Assembly (NCBI RefSeq): GCF_000577335.1 | Contig: NZ_CBYL010000009.1 | Coordinates: 1 to 64,000, forward strand | Direction of reading: 5' to 3' | From: Faecalispora jeddahensis | Lineage (GTDB): Bacteria; Bacillota; Clostridia; Oscillospirales; Acutalibacteraceae | DNA: 64,000 bases | In this document: positions 8,363-15,896 of the stretch, piece after piece | Layout: every line of letters starts with the position of its first letter | Position numbering within the stretch: position 1 is the first letter of the stretch | Program-made: the position numbers and the translations under genes | The notes under the pieces: generated by a model | Databases searched by the model: none | Seen by the model: the letters and a program-made list of their open reading frames with translations, nothing else | What the model was told of the DNA's origin: nothing

Positions 8363-10150
8363 TTATCCCTTGCGGAAATACGGTTTGTCGGACAAAAATT
8401 GGTCCGCAGGCTTTTTCGATGTGTGTTCTCTGGTCAGCAGGGGACGCGGCGGCTCACCCTTTTTGCGCGGGCCGAGAGAAGTGAGGTAATCCTCTTTCTT
8501 CTCAGCAGCCGGTGCGCTTCGGCGCTCCGGCTCCGGCTGACGCTCCAAACGTTCTCTGGGGGTACGGCGGGCCGCGTCTTTTCCTGCGGCTTCGCGCGTT
8601 TCAGCGGGTTTGGCGGCATTTTGCTCTCTGGCCGCGTGTGTTTCCGTTTTTACAACAGTTGGCTCCTGCTGCACGCGTCTGTCCGCGGGTTTGGGAGTAT
8701 GCGGCCCTTTGACCGCCTGTCTTTTCGGCTCGGCGGCTTTCTTTTCCGCAGGTTTTGCGGAAGTGGATTCTGCTCGTCCCGCCTGCGACGGACGGACCGC
8801 GGTATCCTTACGCCCCTTTCGCTGCTTTGTTTTTGCCGAGGATTTCGGCTGTGCCTGCTTCTTCTGCGCATCGGGCGAAGATGCTTTCTCCGCCTGGCGC
8901 GGATGCTCCTGCCGCTGCGCGCCTTCGCCCCGCTGTTTCTCGCGGTGCTGCGGCTGCTGCGCACGCTGCGGGCGCGGCGTCGGCTGCTTGGGCGGCGTCA
9001 GCGTGAACACCTGCATCGGGTAGGGATGATCCTCCACAACCGGAACCGGCTTGCCGATCAGCGCTTCAATGTCTTTCAGATACGGCTTTTCATCGATATT
9101 GCAGAACGAGATCGCCGTCCCGTCGAGCCCCGCACGGCCGGTACGGCCAATGCGGTGCACATATGTTTCGGGCACGTTCGGCAGATCGTAGTTGATGACA
9201 TGGGAAAGCTCGTCGATGTCGATGCCGCGGGCAGCGATATCGGTCGCCACCAGAACGCGGATCTGACGGGCTTTAAAACTGGAAAGCGCCTGCTGGCGCG
9301 CCGTCTGCGATTTGTTGCCGTGAATGGCCTGCGCCTGAATCTTCGCACGGGCAAGCTCGCGGGCCACACGGTCTGCTCCGTGCTTGGTGCGCGTAAACAC
9401 CAGGGCAGACTCGATTTCGGAGTGTTTGAGCAGATCGATGAGGAGCTTCGGCTTATTGCCCTTGTCCACAAAATACACGGACTGCTCGATCGCATCCGCC
9501 GTGGAGGAAACCGGCGCGACCGCCACCTTAATGGGGTCGACAAGCAGGGAATCCACCAGCTCCGTAATTTCGGGCGGCATCGTCGCTGAGAAAAACAGCG
9601 TCTGCTTTTGTTTCGGCAGACGGGTGATCACACGCTTTACGTCGTGAATAAAGCCCATGTCGAGCATTCTGTCGGCTTCGTCCAGAACAAAAATCTGAAC
9701 CGCGCCTAAATCGATAAAGCCCTGCTGAATCAAATCATTCAGGCGGCCGGGCGTCGCGACAAGGATGTCTACTCCCCTGTTCAGACTGTTTACCTGCGGC
9801 ACCTGCGAAACGCCGCCGAAAATCACCTCGCTGCGCAAAGGCAGGTACCGCCCGTAGGCGCGCAGGCTTTCGCCGATTTGAATGGCGAGCTCACGCGTCG
9901 GGGTGAGAATCAACGACCGAATGGCACGCTTCTGCCCCTTCGGCACAGGCGGCTGCGCGTTCAGCGTTTGCAGAATCGGCACGGCAAACGCAGCCGTTTT
10001 ACCGGTTCCCGTTTGCGCACAGCCCAATACATCACGGCCCAAAAGGGCAGGCGGAATCGCTTTTTCCTGAATGGGAGACGGCGCCTCGTACTGCTCCTCC
10101 TGCAGCGCTTTCAAAATAGGCGCAATCAAATTGAGTTCCTGAAAATTCAT
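8363..10150 (-). CDS. DEAD-box ATP-dependent RNA helicase with long basic tail
   Basis: The 595-residue protein has a complete helicase core (about residues 1-375): Q motif region, [11 protein letters not shown] (motif I), PTRELAIQI (Ia), [12 protein letters not shown] (II), FSATMP (III), [12 protein letters not shown] (V) and [10 protein letters not shown] (VI). These proteins unwind short RNA duplexes in ribosome assembly and RNA decay. Residues about 380-595 form a low-complexity tail rich in Pro, Lys, Arg, Gln and Glu, likely disordered and RNA-binding; it is much longer than in minimal RhlE-type enzymes. AAGGAAGG precedes the ATG. A leader of about 300 bases with a terminator-like hairpin precedes it, so expression may be controlled by attenuation. 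Confidence 0.92.
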   Translation of the reverse strand: MNFQELNLIAPILKALQEEQYEAPSPIQEKAIPPALLGRDVLGCAQTGTGKTAAFAVPILQTLNAQPPVPKGQKRAIRSLILTPTRELAIQIGESLRAYGRYLPLRSEVIFGGVSQVPQVNSLNRGVDILVATPGRLNDLIQQGFIDLGAVQIFVLDEADRMLDMGFIHDVKRVITRLPKQKQTLFFSATMPPEITELVDSLLVDPIKVAVAPVSSTADAIEQSVYFVDKGNKPKLLIDLLKHSEIESALVFTRTKHGADRVARELARAKIQAQAIHGNKSQTARQQALSSFKARQIRVLVATDIAARGIDIDELSHVINYDLPNVPETYVHRIGRTGRAGLDGTAISFCNIDEKPYLKDIEALIGKPVPVVEDHPYPMQVFTLTPPKQPTPRPQRAQQPQHREKQRGEGAQRQEHPRQAEKASSPDAQKKQAQPKSSAKTKQRKGRKDTAVRPSQAGRAESTSAKPAEKKAAEPKRQAVKGPHTPKPADRRVQQEPTVVKTETHAAREQNAAKPAETREAAGKDAARRTPRERLERQPEPERRSAPAAEKKEDYLTSLGPRKKGEPPRPLLTREHTSKKPADQFLSDKPYFRKG

Positions 10151-10170
10151 ATACTGTTTAATTCCTTCCT

Positions 10171-10210
10171 AAAAAGCCGCCGGCCCGCCCAAGAGGCGCT
10201 GGCCCGGCCC
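10171..10210 (-). terminator. Terminator-like hairpin in the helicase leader
   Basis: On the minus strand GGCCGGGCC and GGGCCGGC can pair with one internal mismatch, followed by GGCTTTTTAG and, directly after, the ribosome binding site AGGAAGG of the helicase. It could be an attenuator or the end of a separate RNA that starts at the promoter near 10470. Confidence 0.5.
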
Positions 10211-10461
10211 TTAATCTTCTGAAATCTATCACGGGAATCAGATGTTCCATCTTTTACGGTCGGTGGAAACCAACTGATTCATCCTCAAGCGGCAGGCATA
10301 TTCCTCCACTTCAAGTTTCAAGGCTCTCTCAGCCAGCGGCAGCTTGCTGCCGCTCACGACATGAAGTTCTAACAGACAGAGAAAGCGGCCGCCACCGCCT
10401 ACAGCGTGTGGTTCGCCGCTTCAAAACGCCGGCTCTCACCGGCTATTGTTTTGCCGGATAA
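10171..10461 (-). ncRNA. Structured 5' leader or small RNA upstream of the helicase
   Basis: From the predicted start near 10461 about 290 bases run without a credible coding frame. The RNA can form several strong stems, for example GCGGCAGC/GCTGCCGC (around 10336-10354) and GCCGG/CCGGC pairs near its 5' end, and finishes with the terminator-like hairpin. I do not recognise a known riboswitch, 6S, SRP, tmRNA or RNase P signature in it. Confidence 0.4.
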
Positions 10462-10467
10462 TAGATA

Positions 10468-10496
10468 ATTATACCGCTCTTTGGGGCGGAAAGCAA
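10468..10496 (-). promoter_or_regulatory. Promoter for the helicase leader
   Basis: TTGCTT (10491-10496) and TATAAT (10468-10473) are separated by 17 bases on the minus strand, a good sigma-A type promoter. Confidence 0.7.
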
Positions 10497-10595
10497 GAAC
10501 AACCGGCTTAAGGGTCTCTTTGTCCCGTGCTTTTTGCCTTTTTCTGCTCGAGTCAAACACGGAAAAAAACGCCGGAAACACGCGATTCTCTGCGC

Positions 10596-10622
10596 AAAAA
10601 CAGCCGGCATTTGGCCGGCTGC
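10596..10622 (-). terminator. Terminator after the amidase gene
   Basis: CAGCCGGC and GGCCGGCTG pair tightly and are followed on the minus strand by five T; the hairpin lies about 22 bases after the amidase stop. Confidence 0.85.
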
Positions 10623-10643
10623 TGCCCTGTGACGCTGATCCGA

Positions 10644-11396
10644 TTATAAAAACGGAATCTGCAGATTGGGGTTTGTGATCTCCTGAATCGGCACGCCGTA
10701 ATACTCCTTGCGGTACTGCGCGATGGAATAGGAAAGATTCGCGGCAATTCGCTGTGTGTTGTGCATGATCCAGTCCGCGTCGCGCGGGTAATCGTGGAAC
10801 GCTGTCTGCACCAGCAGCGCGGGCATTTCAGGGTACGCCATCTCCGTTAAGGTCTGGTTATTTGCCAGCTTGATCTTGTCTGCCTCGGGGTAAATAAAAT
10901 TATTTTTTACGATCTGGGCCCAGAGCCCGCTCATGGGATGATCGGTCTGGTAATAAATGAAGCAGCCGTTATACTGCCCGGAGAGCGCCTCCGGCGCGGC
11001 GTTGGAGTGAATGGAAAGATACAGGGTACAGTTGTTCTGCACGGCCTGCTTCGCGCGCTCCTGCAGCATCGTGCCCCACTCGCTCGCGGGAACCTGTGCG
11101 CTCGACGGCGCAATAATGGTCTCTATGCCGTATTCATGCAGATACTGGGCCATCCAGTTCGCGATCTGCCGCATATAATCCTCTTCGGTTTTTCCATCGG
11201 GATACAGATTATAGTACTGCGGCGACGGACTGAGATATACCCGGAACGCAGACTGCTCCGTCTTGATACTCGCACTCGACCTCATAAGCGCTTCACTGCC
11301 GGCTACCTGTGATGCTTCGGCGGCAGCCACATGCGTGCTCCCCATACAGAACAGCATTCCCGCAGTGAGCAGAAGGCTCATCATTCGTTTCAGCAT
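10644..11396 (-). CDS. Secreted N-acetylmuramoyl-L-alanine amidase (Amidase_3)
   Basis: A 250-residue exported zinc amidase that should cut the bond between MurNAc and the peptide stem in the cell wall. The N-terminus is a signal peptide (KRMMSLLLTAGMLFCMG, then AAAE as a likely cleavage region). The catalytic domain shows YLSIHSNAA with a zinc histidine (about residue 148), and the segment LLVQTAFHDYPRDADWI replaces the more usual E-GF-N-; the catalytic glutamate is probably the E in LTEMAYPEMP, but this region is divergent. The first expected zinc site (normally GHG near the N-terminus) is not obvious: the equivalent strand reads LSPSPQYYNLYPDG, so activity is uncertain. GGGGGAAG precedes the ATG at 11396. 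Confidence 0.75.
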   Translation of the reverse strand: MLKRMMSLLLTAGMLFCMGSTHVAAAEASQVAGSEALMRSSASIKTEQSAFRVYLSPSPQYYNLYPDGKTEEDYMRQIANWMAQYLHEYGIETIIAPSSAQVPASEWGTMLQERAKQAVQNNCTLYLSIHSNAAPEALSGQYNGCFIYYQTDHPMSGLWAQIVKNNFIYPEADKIKLANNQTLTEMAYPEMPALLVQTAFHDYPRDADWIMHNTQRIAANLSYSIAQYRKEYYGVPIQEITNPNLQIPFL

Positions 11397-11610
11397 TGTC
11401 ACTTCCCCCTGTAAAGACGACACGATATACTTCATTTTATTATATCGGCTTGTCCGCGAAATATAATTCTTTAAAAGGATTATATCTCCTGACTTCTCAG
11501 GATTTTACAGAAAATCCTGAGAGCGCCCGCGGCAGCCGTTGCTTTTCAGGAACAAATCTTTTATAATCAAAAGAAAACGACGGATTCTCATCCGGTGAAG
11601 GAGAACGCAA

Positions 11611-12303
11611 ATGATCGGAATTATCGGCGCGATGCCCATTGAAGTTGAGGGACTAAAAAGCAGACTGCAAAATCCGCAGACAGAAATACTGGCGGGTCTG
11701 GAATTCTGCAAGGGGACGCTGTCCGGTGTGGAATGCGTCATCGCGCACTGCAACCCCGGCAAGGTGAACGCCGCGCTGTGCACGCAGCTGATGATTACCC
11801 ACTACCGGCCCCGCCTGGTGATTAACAGCGGAGTGGCGGGCGGAATCGGCGAGAGCATTCACATCGGCGATCTGGTGATTTCTACCGCCGTGGTACAGCA
11901 CGATATGGACACCTCCCCGCTGGGAGACAAGCGCGGCTATTTGTCCGGTATCGGGCTGATCGATATCCCCGCTTCGGAGAAGCTGGTTCAGCTGCTCGGG
12001 CGAACGGCTCCGGAGGTTTATAAGGGCGCGGTACATACGGGCGTGATCGCCACGGGCGATCAGTTCATCTGCGATTCGGCAAAGCTGCATGAGCTTGGCC
12101 GTGATTTTGGCGCGATGGCCTGCGAAATGGAGGGCGGCGCTGTCGGGCAGGTATGCCATGTGAACAGCGTGGATTTTGTTGTGCTGCGCACGATTTCAGA
12201 CAACGCCGACGACGACGCGAAAATGGATTACGCCACGTTCGCCCCGATCGCGGCCCAGCGCGGGATCGACCTGTTGTGCCGTATTCTTCCCGAGCTGTCC
12301 TGA
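11611..12303 (+). CDS. mtnN: 5'-methylthioadenosine/S-adenosylhomocysteine nucleosidase
   Basis: This 230-residue cytosolic enzyme hydrolyses MTA and SAH to adenine plus a thioribose or ribosylhomocysteine, in methyl-cycle recycling. It begins MIGIIGAMPIEVEGL with the conserved glutamate of the family, has VINSGVAGGIGESIHIGDLV for ribose/adenine contacts, and the CEMEGGAVGQVCH segment (about 170) with the substrate-binding Met-Glu pair; RTISDNADDDA carries the catalytic aspartate near residue 195. Length is normal. GGAG lies upstream of the ATG. It is monocistronic and transcribed away from the amidase. Confidence 0.95.
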   Translation: MIGIIGAMPIEVEGLKSRLQNPQTEILAGLEFCKGTLSGVECVIAHCNPGKVNAALCTQLMITHYRPRLVINSGVAGGIGESIHIGDLVISTAVVQHDMDTSPLGDKRGYLSGIGLIDIPASEKLVQLLGRTAPEVYKGAVHTGVIATGDQFICDSAKLHELGRDFGAMACEMEGGAVGQVCHVNSVDFVVLRTISDNADDDAKMDYATFAPIAAQRGIDLLCRILPELS

Positions 12304-12348
12304 TTCTTTTGCAGCGGATACAAATCTGCGATTTAAAATGAGAAATCT

Positions 12349-12381
12349 CGTGTTTCCTCCGCTTTCGACGGGGAAAACACG
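12349..12381. repeat. 33-base palindrome with CTTTCGAC loop (copy 2)
   Basis: 12-base arms (CGTGTTTCCTCC and GGGGAAAACACG, one mismatch) enclose the 9-base loop GCTTTCGAC. It has the same 12-9-12 layout and the same loop-to-GGGGAAA core as the element at 7124-7156, with a different outer stem. It may also act as the mtnN terminator, although no T run follows. Confidence 0.6.
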
Positions 12382-12468
12382 AACTGCGATTTCCTGTTTT
12401 TACGAAAGATTCTGCATGGTCTCTCCTGTTCCCGGTTCGAAACCGCCAAACAGAAACGGAGGGTGCGT

Positions 12469-13074
12469 ATGAAGTTCTATGACATCTCCCGCGAATTGTT
12501 TTCTGCCGATGTATACCCGGGCGACCCCGTTCCCTGGTCGGAGCGGATCCGCCGTATCGACACCGGCGACGATTATAATCTGTCCGCCTTTTTCACCGGC
12601 TCTCACAGCGGCACCCATCTGGATGCGCCGCGGCACTTTCTGGAGGATGGGGACACGATCGACCGGATTCCGCCGGAATTCCTGATCGGACCATGCACGG
12701 TGGTTACGGTGGAGGGGATTGTGACCGGCGCACAGATCGAGGAGCTTTTGCCCCGCTGCCAGAAGCGGATTCTGTTCCACGGCGACGGCCAGGCGTTTTT
12801 AGACCGCAGCGCCGCGTTTGTTCTGGCGGACAGCGGTGCCCTGCTAGTGGGGACGGACGCGATCTCGATCGGCAGCGAGGCCGAGGAGCGATCGGTCCAT
12901 CTGGAGCTTTTGGGCGCGGATATTCCGATTCTGGAGGGCGCCGTTCTCGACGGCGTTCCGGACGGGGACTATCTGCTGATTGCGCTGCCCTTAAAGCTCC
13001 GCGGTCTGGAGGCTTCCCCCTGCCGCGCAGTGCTGTTGCAGGGTACCCTGCCAAGGGACGAACGCTTTTCGTAA
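12469..13074 (+). CDS. Cyclase family protein (kynurenine formamidase-like hydrolase)
   Basis: The 201-residue product belongs to the metal-dependent cyclase/KynB family. The signature HSGTHLDAPRHFLEDG is complete (about residues 44-59), supplying the metal ligands and catalytic histidine, and VDGVPDGDYLLIALPLKL fits the family C-terminus. Members hydrolyse N-formylkynurenine, isatin or related amides; nothing here identifies the substrate, and no tryptophan-catabolism genes are nearby. GGAGG six bases upstream of ATG 12469 defines the start. It ends about 55 bases before a strong hairpin shared with the convergent macro-domain gene. Confidence 0.85.
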   Translation: MKFYDISRELFSADVYPGDPVPWSERIRRIDTGDDYNLSAFFTGSHSGTHLDAPRHFLEDGDTIDRIPPEFLIGPCTVVTVEGIVTGAQIEELLPRCQKRILFHGDGQAFLDRSAAFVLADSGALLVGTDAISIGSEAEERSVHLELLGADIPILEGAVLDGVPDGDYLLIALPLKLRGLEASPCRAVLLQGTLPRDERFS

Positions 13075-13129
13075 TATGGCAGGCCAACAATCATCCAAAG
13101 CGAAACGGCCGCGTGATTTTCCAACGGCC

Positions 13130-13166
13130 AGAAGGGCTTCCGCGCTCATTGTGCGGAAGCCCTTCT
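13130..13166. terminator. Bidirectional terminator
   Basis: A 14-base perfect stem (AGAAGGGCTTCCGC with GCGGAAGCCCTTCT) lies between two convergent genes. Neither side has a long T run, but the stem is very stable. Confidence 0.7.
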
Positions 13167-13199
13167 TAAATTTATATTGAGAAAAGGCAGAGATCAAAA

Positions 13200-13715
13200 T
13201 CATCCCTGCTGTGCATGCCGGAGGGCCGTTTCGTATGCGGCTTTCGTTCTCTCGTCAAAGCAGACCATCGTAACCGACTGCACGGTTTTGGCCGTTTGGG
13301 AAAACGCGAGGATCTCCCGCACGGCAATGTAAGCGGCGCATTCCAACGGAAAACGGTATACACCCGTACTGATGGAGGGAAACGCCACGGTATGACAGCC
13401 GTTTTCTTCTGCCAGTCGGAGACAGTTTTGATAGCAGGAAGCGAGGAGGCCCTCCTCCCCGGCTCCGCCGCCGTGCCAGACGGGGCCGGGCGTGTGGATC
13501 ACATAGTTTGCGGGCAATCGATAGCCCGACGTGATTTTGGCCTGACCGGTTTCACACCCGTGCAGACGCCTGCATTCCTCCAGCAGCTCGGGGCCCGCCG
13601 CCCGATGAATGGCTCCGTCCACTCCGCCTCCGCCAAGCAGAGAGGTGTTGGCGGCATTGACAATCGCATCCACCGCAAAAGTCGTAATATCTCCCTGAAG
13701 AATGGAAAACTCCAT
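13200..13715 (-). CDS. Macro-domain O-acetyl-ADP-ribose deacetylase (YmdB-like)
   Basis: A 171-residue single macro domain. It shows VDAIVNAANTSLLGGGGVDGAIHRAAG (ADP-ribose distal ribose loop, about 15-40), and the phosphate loop FPSISTGVYRFP near residue 115. The NAAN and GGGVDGAIH motifs are those of MacroD/YmdB deacetylases that remove acetyl from O-acetyl-ADP-ribose or ADP-ribose from acidic residues. AAAGGAGG lies ahead of ATG 13715. It is a single gene facing the cyclase gene. Confidence 0.9.
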   Translation of the reverse strand: MEFSILQGDITTFAVDAIVNAANTSLLGGGGVDGAIHRAAGPELLEECRRLHGCETGQAKITSGYRLPANYVIHTPGPVWHGGGAGEEGLLASCYQNCLRLAEENGCHTVAFPSISTGVYRFPLECAAYIAVREILAFSQTAKTVQSVTMVCFDERTKAAYETALRHAQQG

Positions 13716-13908
13716 AACGTTCCTCCTTTGAGCTGTTCCCCTTGAACAAGCCGATTCAGTTCCGTCTATTATCACTTTCTAAAGTAATGATTTTTCTCCC
13801 GCCTATAGTGGAGGGCAAAATCACTCTATTGGGCACAAGACGATTTAAAATGAATTGACTATAAGAACAGGATACTCCGTACCGGGCCAAAATACAATTA
13901 AATCAAGA

Positions 13909-13961
13909 TAAAAAAACAGCTCCTCATCCGGCGGTTTTCAGAACACCGGGCGAGAAGCTGT
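13909..13961 (-). terminator. Terminator of the flavodiiron gene
   Basis: ACAGCTTCTC-type arms (13952-13961 with 13916-13925, one mismatch) with an inner CCGG pair, followed on the minus strand by seven T, sit 25 bases after the fprA stop. Confidence 0.8.
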
Positions 13962-13985
13962 CATTTCACTTCTGCTTGATCAAAA

Positions 13986-15179
13986 TTATTCAGAAATCTG
14001 GTCGGCGATGCTGCGCGCGTAGCTCTTCATCTTGGCCAGATCATCCGCCGTTGGGGTGAAATTCGAACGGATTCCCTCTCCCTCAAAGCGATACTTCAAA
14101 TGCTCCAAACGGGAGCGCATCATACCGACAGCCTCACCGCTCCAGCCAAACGCGCCGAAAGCACCGGCCGGCTTGGAACGAACGTTGATCGCGTCAATAC
14201 TCGACAGCACATCCCAAACAATTTTGGGCGCATCGCGGTTAATGGTGCAGGAACCCATGAGCAGAGCATCCGCTTCGTTTGCGGCGGTCACAGACTCTTC
14301 AAACGGAGTAAATACCACGTCGATCAGGCGCACATCCAGCTCGGAATCGGCAGAAAGCTCTTCATAGGCCGCTTCCGCCAGCTGCTTGGTGCAGCCGTAT
14401 GCAGATGCGTACAAAATTGCGATCTTTCTGCGGTCGCGCTCCGCGGGCAGACTCCATTTGCGGTAAAGCCCCGTGATCTCTTTGATCCCCTGAACCAGGC
14501 AGGGGCCATGACTCGTGCAGACCATACGAACCGGCAGGTCCTTGATTTTATCCAGACCGCTGATGACATAAGGCTTGAACGGGCCGAAAATACATTCATA
14601 ATAGTGGCGCGCCTGCTCCAGGTATTTTTCCCGGTAGTGCATGTTGGTGTCCACCAGAGTGGGCTCGCAGAAATGCGTTCCCAGAAAATCGCAGGTAAAC
14701 AGCAGACCGCTCGTCTCATCCCATGTAAACATGGAATCAGGCCAGTGCAGAAGAGGCGCCACGATGAACTGCAGCGACCGGTCACCCAAATCCAGAATCT
14801 CTCCCGATTTTACCACATGAAACCGGAATTCCTGATTCGCAATGGCTGTGATATATTTCTTCGCCGCCATTGTGCAGTAAATCTCAATATTGGGATTCAG
14901 TGCCAGCAGCTTTGCCACACTGCCGGAATGATCCGGTTCCGTATGGTTCATAATCAGGTAATCAATTTCAGAAACGTCGATTAGACTCTGAATGTTCTCG
15001 AGATATTCCTCAAAGAAATCTGCATGAACCGTATCGATCAGCACATTTTTCTGGCCGGTAATCAGGTACGCGTTGTAGCTGCTCCCATAAGGGGACTCCA
15101 TAATAATGTCAAATACACGCAAACCGGGATTTAGTACTCCGACCGAATAAATGTGGTCTGCCAATTTCTTTGTTGCCAT
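13986..15179 (-). CDS. FprA family A-type flavodiiron protein
   Basis: A 397-residue cytosolic oxygen (and possibly nitric oxide) reductase of anaerobes. The N-terminal beta-lactamase-like domain holds the diiron site: NHTEPDHSGSVAKLL (about 78-92) gives the H-x-E-x-D-H ligands, and further ligands lie in LLHWPDSMF and TSHGPCL. The C-terminal flavodoxin domain (from about 255) begins KIAILYASAYGCTKQLAEAA, binding FMN. Rubredoxin, its usual electron donor, is the adjacent upstream gene, 42 bases away, so the two form an oxygen-detoxifying operon driven by the promoter at 15439-15468. Confidence 0.93.
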   Translation of the reverse strand: MATKKLADHIYSVGVLNPGLRVFDIIMESPYGSSYNAYLITGQKNVLIDTVHADFFEEYLENIQSLIDVSEIDYLIMNHTEPDHSGSVAKLLALNPNIEIYCTMAAKKYITAIANQEFRFHVVKSGEILDLGDRSLQFIVAPLLHWPDSMFTWDETSGLLFTCDFLGTHFCEPTLVDTNMHYREKYLEQARHYYECIFGPFKPYVISGLDKIKDLPVRMVCTSHGPCLVQGIKEITGLYRKWSLPAERDRRKIAILYASAYGCTKQLAEAAYEELSADSELDVRLIDVVFTPFEESVTAANEADALLMGSCTINRDAPKIVWDVLSSIDAINVRSKPAGAFGAFGWSGEAVGMMRSRLEHLKYRFEGEGIRSNFTPTADDLAKMKSYARSIADQISE

Positions 15180-15221
15180 GACTGAAACATCCTTCCCGCT
15201 GACTGGGCGTAAATTTGCCCT

Positions 15222-15380
15222 TTACTGGGGGCTGAACATATCCTTAGAAGCCCCGCATTCCGGACAGGTCCAATCTTCGGGAAGAGCTGCAAAACTGGTT
15301 CCGGGAGCGATTCCGTTATCGGGATCCCCTACCGCCGGATCGTATACATAGCCGCAAGCATCACATACATATTTTGCCAT
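15222..15380 (-). CDS. Rubredoxin
   Basis: A 52-residue iron protein starting [19 protein letters not shown] and carrying the second pair in [14 protein letters not shown], so both C-x2-C knuckles that bind the single iron are present. It should carry electrons to the flavodiiron protein encoded next. AAGGAGTG lies upstream of the ATG. The paired promoter and inverted repeat upstream suggest regulated expression in response to oxygen or redox state. Confidence 0.95.
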   Translation of the reverse strand: MAKYVCDACGYVYDPAVGDPDNGIAPGTSFAALPEDWTCPECGASKDMFSPQ

Positions 15381-15401
15381 AACTTTTAACACTCCTTTTT
15401 A

Positions 15402-15469
15402 ATTGACAATCTTTTATCACTTAAGAATTGATGTCTTTAGTATACTCTATCCTTTTTGAGATTGTCAAT
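15402..15469. promoter_or_regulatory. Rubredoxin promoter flanked by a 10-base inverted repeat
   Basis: On the minus strand TTGACA (15463-15468) and TATACT (15439-15444) are 18 bases apart. ATTGACAATC (15402-15411) and GATTGTCAAT (15460-15469) form an inverted repeat, one arm covering the -35 box and the other lying downstream of the start site. This is a plausible operator for looping or dual-site repression; I do not recognise it as a PerR, Rex or Fur box. Confidence 0.7.
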
Positions 15470-15501
15470 CAAAAGAGGTGTCTTTCAGGTGTGTTTCCGC
15501 A

Positions 15502-15747
15502 TTAAAAACCGCCATCGTCCAGGATGTTACACAAATGACCCGGACATACCGTACCCGTAGCCAGGGTACGGGCCAAAGCCATTGCGCGAGCTTCGCTGCT
15601 GCTGACGTTCTCATATTCGGCTTCGGCATTCACTGTACCTCGTTGTATAATACGAATCCCAAAGCCGGTCTTTTCATTGCCAAACACATAATACTCCAAG
15701 ACTCTGTTTTGCCGCGAAATGATGATCTTTCCTACATTTTTGACCAT
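15502..15747 (-). CDS. Small conserved protein, possibly DUF6514 family
   Basis: An 81-residue cytosolic protein: MVKNVGKIIISRQNRVLEYYVF, a short beta-rich middle (GFGIRIIQRG) and an ending HLCNILDD. The arrangement (strand-rich centre, SSSEARAMALARTL helix, CPGHLCNILDD) resembles clostridial DUF6514 proteins, but I am not certain. AAGGGGGAGAGG precedes ATG 15747, which I prefer over a longer frame starting at 15804. It is a single minus-strand gene between the rubredoxin promoter and the calcium ATPase. Confidence 0.6.
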   Translation of the reverse strand: MVKNVGKIIISRQNRVLEYYVFGNEKTGFGIRIIQRGTVNAEAEYENVSSSEARAMALARTLATGTVCPGHLCNILDDGGF

Positions 15748-15896
15748 GAACGGCCTCTCCCCCTTCTTGAATTTGAATCTCCGTAAACTATTTCCATAAA
15801 CCATATTTCCGTGAATTTAATTCACATGCTTTTTCATTCATCATACGAGATTTCCCATTTGTTTTCAATATGGTATCCCATTGTCACATTTACTTT

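Noticed and set aside
10340-10365. GGCTGAGAGAGCC in the helicase leader as a thiamine riboswitch CUGAGA motif
   Set aside because: The other conserved parts of the TPP aptamer (such as the CCUGAUCUGG block) are missing and the downstream gene is not thiamine-related.
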